Below, piece by piece: positions 1 through 6,502 of a DNA stretch of 11,807 nucleotides (position 1 is the stretch's first letter; every line of letters begins with the position of its first letter). A model generated the notes under the pieces. The model saw only the letters and a list, made by a program, of their open reading frames with translations, ran no database searches and was not told the origin of the DNA. The position numbers and the translations under genes are program-made. Source of the stretch: Acidobacteriota bacterium. Its GTDB lineage: Bacteria > Acidobacteriota > Terriglobia > Bryobacterales > Bryobacteraceae. Location: NCBI GenBank assembly GCA_016871135.1, contig VFZQ01000080.1, positions 1 to 11,807 on the forward strand. The letters are read 5' to 3'.

Positions 1-123
1 GAGTTGTTCTCGCAGAATGCGATTCTCCTCGCGCAAATAGTCAATGACGAGCAGTTGATGCTGGTTCATCCAGCCGGCGACGGCGATCAGTAAAAACCGG
101 AATGGGTCCAGGGCTCTCTGCAT
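1..123 (-). CDS. Transposase/integrase, N-terminal fragment (cut by window edge)
   Basis: Reading the minus strand from an ATG at 123 gives 41 uninterrupted codons up to the window edge. The protein begins MQRALDPFRF and continues with AVAGWMNQHQ and DYLREENRILREQL. This N-terminus matches from memory a family of rve-type (DDE integrase core) insertion-sequence transposases common in Acidobacteriota, in which a short helical leader and a YLREENR(V/I)LREQL helix precede the helix-turn-helix and catalytic core. Everything after residue 41, including the DDE residues, lies outside the window, so intactness cannot be judged. An AAAGG lies directly against the ATG, too close for a normal Shine-Dalgarno site. 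The terminal inverted repeat on this side should lie between 124 and about 200, but I could not identify it. The family call rests on the leader alone. Confidence 0.8.
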   Translation of the reverse strand, partial: MQRALDPFRFLLIAVAGWMNQHQLLVIDYLREENRILREQL

Positions 124-197
124 CCTTTGAGTCCATTATCGCGAGCCTGCAAAGCTCCGCAGCCCCTGAAGATTCAAGCAGACCGGATTTTCGGACC

Positions 198-326
198 ATA
201 CGGGGTGTCGCGATCGCCTTCCGGAACACCTCGACCGGCGTCGAAGCAACCGCTGTCACCAATGCGGAAGGCTACTACACAGCGGCGTACTTGAAGCCTG
301 GCCCGTATGAAATGACGGCCGAGGCC
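198..326 (+). pseudogene. Remnant of an Oar-like/TonB-dependent receptor N-terminal (carboxypeptidase regulatory-like) domain
   Basis: The plus-strand frame through 198-326 reads IRGVAIAFRNTSTG, then VTNAEGYYTAAYLKPGPYEM and TAEA. This follows the CarboxypepD_reg beta-sandwich pattern seen at the start of Acidobacteriota Oar-like outer-membrane receptors: a 'G..V...N..TG' strand, a 'TN.EG.Y' turn, then 'L.PG.YE...EA', normally followed by 'xGF'. Here the match stops after TAEA and the frame continues as unrelated residues to a stop at 378-380. There is no signal peptide, no start codon belonging to the domain, and no downstream plug or barrel. A roughly 43-codon piece stranded beside a transposase is best read as debris of a larger gene broken by mobile-element activity. 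The enclosing frame opens at an ATG at 102, inside the transposase gene, and that start is unlikely to be real. The domain resemblance is clear; the parent gene is inferred. Confidence 0.6.
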
Positions 327-331
327 GCGCT

Positions 332-416
332 TGCACTACTGGCGATAGTGCACCGCTTTCGACGGAACGATTCCGTGTGACGTGGATTGTGACGTAACCG
401 CCCGTTTCGCGTCACA
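332..416. repeat. Cluster of three perfect short inverted repeats
   Basis: Three hairpin-capable palindromes follow one another. The first pairs TGCACTA (332-338) with TAGTGCA (346-352) around a 7-nt loop. The second pairs ACGGAA (362-367) with TTCCGT (371-376) around a CGA loop. The third pairs TGTGACG (388-394) with CGTCACA (410-416) around a 15-nt spacer, and the GTGACG half-site also occurs at 377-382. The cluster begins six bases after the receptor-domain similarity ends. It could be a mobile-element end, an operator array or a small structured RNA; the sequence alone does not decide. Individual 6-7 bp palindromes can arise by chance. Confidence 0.4.
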
Positions 417-484
417 GCTACTCATTGCTCACGTTTGCTATGGCTTCGCGCTTGTGGCCGTAACTGCATGATAAATCGATACGC

Positions 485-490
485 TATAGT
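485..490 (+). promoter_or_regulatory. Possible -10 element (TATAGT) upstream of the terminase gene
   Basis: TATAGT matches the sigma-70 -10 consensus at five of six positions and lies in a locally A+T-rich stretch. No good -35 hexamer is found at 16-18 bp spacing (the best positions read TAACTG or AACTGC). If used, it would give a leader of about 195 nt carrying the G-rich patch and the 642-660 hairpin. Weak evidence. Confidence 0.2.
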
Positions 491-641
491 AATGGTGGGT
501 AGTCTGTAGAACCCTGACGGGCCAACTTGGGCGACAGAACCCACGCAATGCGGGATCGCGACGGCGGGCGGCGCGGCATGAGGGGGGAGGGGTGGGTGAA
601 ATCTCTGGCAACCTCATTCGTTGCACCGTCTGATAGACCTA

Positions 642-660
642 TTCATGCCCGAGGCATGAA
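642..660 (+). promoter_or_regulatory. Perfect 8-bp hairpin in the terminase leader
   Basis: TTCATGCC (642-649) and GGCATGAA (653-660) are exact reverse complements separated by only CGA. The stem ends 30 bases before the terminase ATG and just upstream of its ribosome-binding site. A T5 run at 668-672 follows seven bases after the stem, too far for a standard intrinsic terminator, and the stem is not GC-rich. It could be an operator, or an RNA structure affecting access to the ribosome-binding site. The structure is seen; the role is inferred. Confidence 0.45.
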
Positions 661-672
661 GACCAAATTTTT

Positions 673-684
673 GAGGAAAGGAAG
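673..684 (+). promoter_or_regulatory. Ribosome-binding site of the terminase small subunit gene
   Basis: The purine-rich GAGGAAAGGAAG ends six bases before the ATG at 691. Its AAGGA core (678-682) has a spacing of about 8 nt. It supports 691 as the start and suggests that the orphan gene is translated. Confidence 0.7.
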
Positions 685-690
685 AACAAA

Positions 691-1107
691 ATGGCCAAAC
701 GCAAGCGTATAGGCTCTCAACGTTCTATTCGCAGCCGTACAGTGGCGGAACCGAAGATGCCACCGGAACTCTCACCGGAAGCCGAACAGGAATGGCGGCG
801 AGTGACGGGCCTTCTCCGGGAACGGACAGCCCTAGACGCTTTGGACGAAACAGCGCTGATTGACTACTTAACCTGCTGGATCCGTCTTCGGGAATGTGAA
901 GCCGACGTAGCCGCGCGCGGTGTCCTGGTGGAGGGTGGAGGGGGACGCGGCAAAGTGAAGAACCCTGCTTGTCAGTTGGCACGCCAGTACCGGGATCACC
1001 TTATAGCGTGGTGCAAGGAATTTGGCTTTACACCAAGCAGCCGGAGCCGAATCGAATTGCCGCCACCCGAAGAACCAAATAACCCATGGGCGCATTTCGC
1101 GCGGTAA
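691..1107 (+). CDS. Phage terminase small subunit, P27 family (orphan)
   Basis: The 138-residue protein fits the P27-type small terminase family (Pfam Terminase_4). After a basic N-terminus (MAKRKR...RSIRSRT), LSPEAEQEWRRVTGLL (about residues 27-42) matches the family's 'L...A...W.RV...L' helix. A D-E-x-A-L-x-x-Y segment follows at about 54-60, then a 'G..VEGGGGRGKVKNPA' stretch at 78-93 (the family's 'G....NPA') and the closing signature GFTPSSRSRI (111-120). In phages this subunit binds DNA at the packaging site and brings it to the large ATPase/nuclease subunit. No large terminase, portal, capsid or integrase gene is present here. Length is typical and the frame is intact, with a good ribosome-binding site. 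Its last 80 bases lie antisense to the extended frame of the neighbouring Uma2 gene. It is probably a prophage remnant or a gene carried by a mobile island; a host role is possible but unsupported. Confidence 0.85.
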   Translation: MAKRKRIGSQRSIRSRTVAEPKMPPELSPEAEQEWRRVTGLLRERTALDALDETALIDYLTCWIRLRECEADVAARGVLVEGGGGRGKVKNPACQLARQYRDHLIAWCKEFGFTPSSRSRIELPPPEEPNNPWAHFAR

Positions 1108-1567
1108 CGGCGGTTAACGCCGATTTCGCAAAGGCTGCACGAGTCTCCTCCGGTGCGCCGTTGGCGAGCCACTCGAGCATTTTCTCGTGGATCTTCCGGC
1201 GGCGATCGGAGGGCGACAAGATTTCGATCACAAACTCCGGGCAGGCGGGCCTCTTACCGAACCGTGCGCGTGTCATCCAAGCAGCGTCGGGTGACCGCCG
1301 CGCGCCGCTCGGCAACACGAACCCGGTACTGGAGTCGGTCGCGACGCCCTTCGACTTCATTCGCGACCACGCCGACAACTGCTCGGCGACGATCATGTTT
1401 CGCGCGCCGGTACCCATATCCGTCGGTGCCATGATTAAGAGCTCCCCCTCACTGGTGTATTCGATTCGATAATCCGAATACTCTTCGCAGATCTCTTGCC
1501 ATCGGGCTTCGGTGAGATCCGGAATGGTCAGTGTGGCGGGCATGACAGCTTCTTCAACGACCATCAT
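1028..1567 (-). CDS. Uma2 family endonuclease, C-terminally truncated (probable pseudogene)
   Basis: The N-terminal 140 or so residues match the Uma2 (DUF820) restriction-endonuclease-like fold. They show a beta strand with GELLIMAPTD (41-50), the PD-(D/E)xK aspartate in RRSPDAAWM (Asp94), the next acidic strand EFVIEILSPSD (Glu115), and a lysine-bearing helix ending KMLEWLANGA (129-138). In family members this helix is followed by 'RLGWLIDP' and a last pair of strands. Here the text changes to APEETRAAFAKSALTAV and runs to a stop at 1028-1030, antisense to the end of the terminase gene. The genuine C-terminal portion, about 40-50 residues, has been replaced, with the junction near 1110-1155. 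Uma2 proteins often occur in many copies in genomes and their role is unsettled. The active-site residues remain but the fold is probably incomplete. The start could be 1567, or the ATG at 1543 (MPATLTIP), which follows a GAAGAAG. Confidence 0.75.
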   Translation of the reverse strand: MMVVEEAVMPATLTIPDLTEARWQEICEEYSDYRIEYTSEGELLIMAPTDMGTGARNMIVAEQLSAWSRMKSKGVATDSSTGFVLPSGARRSPDAAWMTRARFGKRPACPEFVIEILSPSDRRRKIHEKMLEWLANGAPEETRAAFAKSALTAVTARNAPMGYLVLRVAAIRFGSGCLV

Positions 1568-1611
1568 GATTCGAGTATACGCCTCGCGCGGGTTTCACTC
1601 TAAAATCAGTC
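1568..1611. promoter_or_regulatory. Divergent intergenic region between the Uma2 and antiporter genes
   Basis: These 44 bp separate two divergent starts. On the plus strand TAAAAT (1601-1606) matches the -10 consensus at five of six positions only five bases before the antiporter ATG at 1612, and no Shine-Dalgarno sequence lies between them, which suggests a leaderless message. On the minus strand TATACT (1579-1574) is a good -10 for the Uma2 gene and better suits the internal ATG at 1543. No convincing -35 was found for either. Confidence 0.35.
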
Positions 1612-3300
1612 ATGGGCATCGCCGCCGATTTTGTTCTGATTGTTGTTGCCGGCCTTATCGGTGGGATGCTGGCGCGTTTCCTGCGCATGCCCTTGCTGGT
1701 TGGTTATGTAGCCGCCGGGGTTTTCGTCGGGCCGCACACGGCCGGTCCGACGGTTGTCCAAATCAAAGACGTTGAAACATTGGCCGAGATCGGCGTTGCC
1801 TTGTTGCTGTTCTCGATCGGCCTGGAAATCTCCTTCCGTGACCTGCGCGCCGTGCGGCGCGTTGCGTTGATCGGCGGGCCGATCCAAATTCTGGGAACGA
1901 TGGCGGTGGCGGCGGGCGCATCGGTATTTGCACTGGGGTCGGGCTGGATCGAAGCGCTTTGGATTGGTGCGATGATCTCCGTCTCAAGCACTATGGTCGT
2001 GTTGAAGATACTCGCCGCCGGCGGAGTGTCGTCGACTCTTGCCAGCCGCGTGATGATCGGACTGCTGCTTGTGCAGGATCTGGCTGTCATTCCGATGCTG
2101 ATCATTCTTCCGCAGCTAGGCAGAGCGGAAGACCTGGCTTGGCGCGTGCTGAGCGCGCTGGCGCTAGCCGCCGTTTTGCTGGCCGGGGTGTACTTCGCCG
2201 GCACGCGGTTGCTGCCGCCGCTGTTCCGCCGCATTCTCGCCTGGGGCACGCACGAGCTGTTTCTGGTCGCAGTGGTCGCGGTAGGAATTGGAATCGGAGC
2301 GGCGATGCACGCGGCCGGTTTTGCATTCGCGCTCGGCGCGTTCGTGGCCGGACTGATCCTTAGCGAGTCGGATTTCAGCCATCAGGCGCTCAGCGACGTG
2401 GTACCGCTGCGGGACATCTTCGGGCTGCTCTTCTTCGTCACCGTCGGCATGCTGTTCGACCCCTCTTATGCGATTCGCAACGTACCTCTCATCCTGGCGA
2501 TGACTGCCGTAATCATCGCCGGTAAGTCGCTCGTGGCCGGGGTGATCGCACGCGGCTTCGGCTACAGGTTTCACGCCCCGTGGATCATCGGGCTGGGGCT
2601 GTCGCAGATTGGCGAGTTCTCGTTTGTGCTGGCGCGCACGGGTCTGAGCGGTAACTTTATCTCGAAGCCGGTTTACGATCTGATTTTGACGGCCACCGTG
2701 GTGACGATGGCGCTGTCACCGCTGGTGTCGCCGGCGGCGCTGCCGCTTGGCCGGTGGTGGCGCGCTCGCCGGGGCGACGATGAAACGCAAGTACCGGCGC
2801 CGGAAGCGCCGGCGCCGCAGATGGCGAACCACGTCGTCGTGGCGGGCTATGGGCGGACGGGCCGCGCCGTTGCGAAGGCGTTGCGCGAGGCCGGGATCGA
2901 GTGCATAGTCATCGAGTCGAGCTACGCGCTGATTGGCGATGTGCGCGAGGACGGATTCGCCGGGCTCTGGGGCGACATCGCCCGCGAGGAAATTTTGCGG
3001 GCCGCGCACGCGCAGGAGGCGCAAATGCTGCTGTTGACCATGCCCGATCAGAGCACCGTCGAACTTGCGGTTGAATGCAGCCGGCGGCTGAATCCGGAAC
3101 TCGTTCTGGTCGCCCGTTGCACGAGGGCCAATCACCTGCGGCGGCTGCAGGAACTCGGCGTGACGGCCGTGCAACCGGAGTTCGAAGGAGGGTTGGAGAT
3201 GGTCCGGCTAGGGCTCGTCCGTTGTGGACGCGCCGGCGAGGAGGTAGGTCCGATCATCGACAACCTGCGGCGGGATTTGTATGGCGGCAAGGTGCTCTGA
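1612..3300 (+). CDS. CPA2-type monovalent cation:proton antiporter with TrkA-N domain (KefB/YbaL-like)
   Basis: The 562-residue inner-membrane protein has two parts. Residues 1 to about 375 form a Na+/H+-exchanger-type membrane domain with many hydrophobic segments. It carries family landmarks: SVSSTMVVLK (123-132), LLLVQDLAVIP (151-161, with the conserved Gln-Asp pair at 155-156) and GLSQIGEFSFVL (329-340). After a Pro/Ala-rich linker (392-402) comes a cytoplasmic RCK/TrkA-N Rossmann domain: HVVVAGYGRTGRAV (407-420), an acidic residue ending the second strand in IVIES (432-436), LWGD (452-455) and a final 'TAVQPEFEGG' (518-527). Such proteins exchange K+ or Na+ for H+, gated by nucleotide or glutathione binding to the cytoplasmic domain. 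Length agrees with E. coli YbaL (about 558 residues). The ion and ligand cannot be read from sequence. It converges with the helicase gene with 32 bp between stop codons. No Shine-Dalgarno precedes the ATG. Confidence 0.93.
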   Translation: MGIAADFVLIVVAGLIGGMLARFLRMPLLVGYVAAGVFVGPHTAGPTVVQIKDVETLAEIGVALLLFSIGLEISFRDLRAVRRVALIGGPIQILGTMAVAAGASVFALGSGWIEALWIGAMISVSSTMVVLKILAAGGVSSTLASRVMIGLLLVQDLAVIPMLIILPQLGRAEDLAWRVLSALALAAVLLAGVYFAGTRLLPPLFRRILAWGTHELFLVAVVAVGIGIGAAMHAAGFAFALGAFVAGLILSESDFSHQALSDVVPLRDIFGLLFFVTVGMLFDPSYAIRNVPLILAMTAVIIAGKSLVAGVIARGFGYRFHAPWIIGLGLSQIGEFSFVLARTGLSGNFISKPVYDLILTATVVTMALSPLVSPAALPLGRWWRARRGDDETQVPAPEAPAPQMANHVVVAGYGRTGRAVAKALREAGIECIVIESSYALIGDVREDGFAGLWGDIAREEILRAAHAQEAQMLLLTMPDQSTVELAVECSRRLNPELVLVARCTRANHLRRLQELGVTAVQPEFEGGLEMVRLGLVRCGRAGEEVGPIIDNLRRDLYGGKVL

Positions 3301-3332
3301 CGCACCGCACGCGGGGCGTCCGGTCGCCATTC

Positions 3333-6300
3333 CTACGACAACAAGTAATCCAGATCCTCGGCGCGCAGGTTGCCGATGACGGAGTTGTCCTGGCCAAGGA
3401 TCGCTTCGGCCAGATCGCGCTTGGACTGCTGCAGTTCGAGAATCCGCTCTTCAATCGTGTCGCGCGCGACGATACGGTAGGCGAACACGGGGCGCGTCTG
3501 GCCGATGCGGTGTGTGCGGTCGATGGCCTGCGCTTCGACAGCCGGGTTCCACCACGGGTCGAGCAGGAAGACGTAATCGGCCGCGGTCAGATTCAAGCCT
3601 GTGCCGCCGGCCTTCAAGCTCAGCAGGAACAGCGGGCAGTCGGGATCGGACTGGAAGTGCTCGACCGGGGTTCTGCGGTCGGATGTTTGTCCATCGAGAT
3701 ACTCGTACTTCATCCCGGCCGCATCAAGCTTGGGCTTCAACAACGCCAGCAGACTCGTAAACTGCGAGAACACCAGCGCCTTGTGGCCCTCCTGCACGAT
3801 TTCATCGAGGTGTTCGATCAGCGTGTCGAACTTTGCCGAGACGTCTTCGGACTTCTCGTCGACCAGCTTCGGATGGCACGCGACCTGACGCAACCGCAAC
3901 AACGCTTCGAGTACGTGAATCTTCGACTTGTTGAAGCCCGACTCCTTGATCTTCTTGTCGAGATCCTTGCGCACCTTCGAGAGAATCGCCGTGTAGAGCT
4001 TCCGCTGCGACGGCTCGAGTTCGCAGTACAAGACCTGCTCGGTGCGGTCGGGCAAGTCGCTCGCCACTTGTTGCTTGGTGCGCCGCAGAATCAGCGGGCG
4101 TAGCGCCTTCCGCAGCCAGTCGCGCGATTCGGGATCCATCAAGCCGCCGGTTTTCGACAACATCGTCGCGCCGAGCAAACCTGGATTCAGGAACGCGAAC
4201 AAGCTCCACAACTCGCCCAGATGATTCTCGACCGGCGTGCCGGTCATGACGACGTTGTGTTTGCCGCTCAGCAGCCGCGTGGCTTTGGCGGAATCCGACG
4301 CCGCGTTCTTGATCGCCTGCGCTTCGTCGAGCACAACCGTTGTGAACGGAACGTCCTTCAGCTCGACGATGTCGCGGCGCAGCGTGCCGTAGGTTGTGAG
4401 GATGACGTCGTGTTTTGGAATGTCGTCTTTGCTGCGCGTCGTGCCGGTGAAGTCAAGCAGCTTGAGCTTCGGCGTGAAGCGCTTGGCCTCGGCGGTCCAG
4501 TTGAACATGAGCGATTTCGGCACAACGACGAGATCGGGCGGCAGCTCCTCGCCGGCCTTTCGAAGCAGGCGATGCAGTTCGAGCAGCGCGAGCATTTGAA
4601 TCGTCTTGCCCACGCCCATGTCGTCGGCCAAACAACCGCCGAGACCGGACTCTTCGAGAAACAGCAGCCACGCGAGGCCTTCCAACTGATAGGGCCGCAT
4701 CTCGCCCTTGAAGCCTTTGGGTTGCGGCGCCGGCGCGAGTCCATGCGCGCCGCGCAGGCGCGTGCGCGCCTTCTCGAAGGCGGCGTCGGTCGACACGTTT
4801 TCCTTCTCTTCGAGCAGCGCGTCGAGGATCGCCGCCTGCGGCAACTTGAACCGATAGGCGCCGTCGACCTCCTTGCCGACGGCCTCGATGGGCGCGTAGC
4901 GCCGAATCCACTCCTCGGGCAACAGGCCGATGCTACCGTCGCCGAGTTTGATGTAGCGCGACTTTTCACGCAGCGCGGCGAGCAGCGCGGGCAGGTCGAT
5001 CTCCTGCTCGTCGAAGCCGGCGGTGGCGCGCAGCTCGAACCAGTCGATGCCGCTTGAAACGTTGACCTTCGACCAAGTCATGTTGCGGATCGGCTTGCCT
5101 TCGGCGAGAACTTCCCAACCTTTTTCAACGAGCGCATGCACGGCGGGCACGAAGCGGTGGAACGGAATCTGCCACACGCGGCGGTCTTCTTCAGCGTGGC
5201 GGGCGGGCGTGAAGTTCAACTGCCGCAGTGCGAGCCGAGCCGCGTCGTGCGTGGGCCGATCGAAGACGATCATTTCGGAAGCGTCTTCGGCGAGCGCGAA
5301 GTCGCCGTCGTAGTCGGCGGTTTCGACGACACGGGGCGCGTCGTCGTAGAGAAACGTCAGCGTGCCTTCGGCCGAGTTGACGTGTGCGTCCATCTTCAGG
5401 CGCAGACGGATTTTCGGCGTGCCACGGACCTCGTTGGGCTTGAGCTTTTTCGGCAGATCCCACAGCGGCGGGCGGCGCATGCCGCTCATCAACGCGAAGA
5501 CGTGCGGCCATTCGGCGCGCGGAACATTCATCTTCTCGCCGTTGACGGCGTAGCGCAGCCAGGCCGCGGTGGCGGGCGATTCGAGCTCGCCAATCTTGTG
5601 CCCATCGAAGAGCACCAGCCGGCCATCGATGAAATACGTTTTCTTGAGATCGACCACGTCCTCGCCGTTGGTGACGGTGAAGCCGACCTCGATCCAATCT
5701 TCATCGGCGAGTTCCGCCTTGGCTTGCACTTTCCACTTCGCCTCAGACCACTCGACTTCTCGCCAGGACTCCTTCTGATACTGCGGACCGACAACGAGGC
5801 GGTGCGTCGGCGCGAGAGTTTTCAGAATCTCCGGCAGCCGCTCTCCCGCGAGATGGTACGTGTTCCGGATATTGTCGTTCATGTAGAACGAACTCCACGA
5901 GGCGTGCTCAGGCAGCACCAGGAGCATTTCGGAAAGCACCGCGCGATCGGTTTCGTCAGCGAGGCGGCCGACATCGGAACGAATGAGGCGGAGCTGCTTC
6001 GGCGTTGAGAGTTGACCGTTCCGCTTGCGGTCCTGGTAGTAGAGGTCGAGCTCGATGGAGGCGTGGATCGACGTCGGCGGGATGGCGAGACGGTAGATGA
6101 TGTGCTCGGCGAAGGCCGAGTTTTCGCGATACGCGGCGTGGCCTTCTTCGTCGAGGCGCGCCGAGTGCAGCAGATCGTGCCAGTTGGCGCGGCGCGTCGG
6201 AACGAACTTCGTCGCTTCCGCTTTCCCTTGCGGCGCCTGATTGATCGCGGTCAACAGCGCCCAGGTGTGTTTGCAGAAGCCGTTCTCGCGGAAGAAGGGA

Positions 6301-6497
6301 CATTCACAATCGAGGAACTGCTCGCCGGCGACGACTTCGTAAGTCGCGGTGCCGTGCGCGAACGCGCGATAGAGGCCGTTTTCCTGCCGCGGTGTTTCGA
6401 GCAGATTCTGCCGCAAAATGTCAAGTCCCTTTTGCCGCGCCCACGGTGGAAAAAGGCCCTGATACTTGCGCAGAAGGTATTGCGGATCGGCTGGCAT
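3333..6497 (-). CDS. SNF2-family helicase with N-terminal SWIM zinc finger
   Basis: This is a 1054-residue DNA-dependent ATPase of the bacterial SWI2/SNF2 class. A SWIM zinc finger lies at 61-77 (C64-x-C66-x8-C75-K-H77). Residues of about 100-590 are a large region typical of the SWIM/SNF2 bacterial helicases, without motifs I can name. The SNF2 motor then shows RPYQLEGLAWL (601-611), motif I DDMGVGKT (625-632), motif II DEAQ (724-727), motif III MTGTPVENHLGELW (751-764), motif V LKAGGTGLNL (961-970) and motif VI QAIDRTHRIGQ (990-1000). All key motor residues are present, so the enzyme should be active in moving on or remodelling DNA-protein complexes. The biological target is unknown; relatives are often linked to transcription recycling or repair by analogy only. 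The start lies 5 bp after the aminotransferase stop, with no clear Shine-Dalgarno, so translation may be coupled. Confidence 0.95.
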   Translation of the reverse strand: MPADPQYLLRKYQGLFPPWARQKGLDILRQNLLETPRQENGLYRAFAHGTATYEVVAGEQFLDCECPFFRENGFCKHTWALLTAINQAPQGKAEATKFVPTRRANWHDLLHSARLDEEGHAAYRENSAFAEHIIYRLAIPPTSIHASIELDLYYQDRKRNGQLSTPKQLRLIRSDVGRLADETDRAVLSEMLLVLPEHASWSSFYMNDNIRNTYHLAGERLPEILKTLAPTHRLVVGPQYQKESWREVEWSEAKWKVQAKAELADEDWIEVGFTVTNGEDVVDLKKTYFIDGRLVLFDGHKIGELESPATAAWLRYAVNGEKMNVPRAEWPHVFALMSGMRRPPLWDLPKKLKPNEVRGTPKIRLRLKMDAHVNSAEGTLTFLYDDAPRVVETADYDGDFALAEDASEMIVFDRPTHDAARLALRQLNFTPARHAEEDRRVWQIPFHRFVPAVHALVEKGWEVLAEGKPIRNMTWSKVNVSSGIDWFELRATAGFDEQEIDLPALLAALREKSRYIKLGDGSIGLLPEEWIRRYAPIEAVGKEVDGAYRFKLPQAAILDALLEEKENVSTDAAFEKARTRLRGAHGLAPAPQPKGFKGEMRPYQLEGLAWLLFLEESGLGGCLADDMGVGKTIQMLALLELHRLLRKAGEELPPDLVVVPKSLMFNWTAEAKRFTPKLKLLDFTGTTRSKDDIPKHDVILTTYGTLRRDIVELKDVPFTTVVLDEAQAIKNAASDSAKATRLLSGKHNVVMTGTPVENHLGELWSLFAFLNPGLLGATMLSKTGGLMDPESRDWLRKALRPLILRRTKQQVASDLPDRTEQVLYCELEPSQRKLYTAILSKVRKDLDKKIKESGFNKSKIHVLEALLRLRQVACHPKLVDEKSEDVSAKFDTLIEHLDEIVQEGHKALVFSQFTSLLALLKPKLDAAGMKYEYLDGQTSDRRTPVEHFQSDPDCPLFLLSLKAGGTGLNLTAADYVFLLDPWWNPAVEAQAIDRTHRIGQTRPVFAYRIVARDTIEERILELQQSKRDLAEAILGQDNSVIGNLRAEDLDYLLS

Positions 6498-6502
6498 TGG
6501 GA

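Larger units (their letters stand above)
327..690. other. Gene-free accessory stretch between the receptor remnant and the terminase gene
   Basis: I see no credible coding sequence in these 364 bases: the short frames here lack recognisable motifs or a ribosome-binding site. The stretch contains three perfect short inverted repeats at 332-416, a TATAGT at 485-490 that could be a -10 element, a G-rich patch at 563-596 on the plus strand, a perfect 8-bp hairpin at 642-660, and the terminase ribosome-binding site. The part around 418-500 is visibly richer in A+T than the core genes. It may be the leader of the terminase gene plus leftover mobile-element sequence. Confidence 0.6.

Noticed and set aside
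102..197. The first part of the open frame that starts at 102 as a real N-terminus for the receptor remnant
   Set aside because: It begins inside the transposase gene on the opposite strand, has no ribosome-binding site or signal peptide, and shows no similarity before about residue 33.
691..1567. Terminase plus Uma2 nuclease as a defence or packaging system
   Set aside because: The genes face each other tail to tail, the nuclease is truncated, and no shared promoter or third component is present. They look like neighbours brought together by recombination.
2794..2812. A 7-bp inverted repeat (CCGGCGC/GCGCCGG) in the antiporter gene
   Set aside because: It is explained by Pro/Ala codons of the interdomain linker (PAPEAPAP) in GC-rich DNA.
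3301..3332. A terminator in the convergent gap between the antiporter and helicase genes
   Set aside because: Only a 4-bp GGCG/CGCC stem is visible and no T-run follows on either strand.
3075..6008. Long plus-strand frames (3075-4103, 4221-5057, 5136-6008) opposite the helicase
   Set aside because: They are antisense shadows of a helicase with every expected motif, and their products resemble no family.
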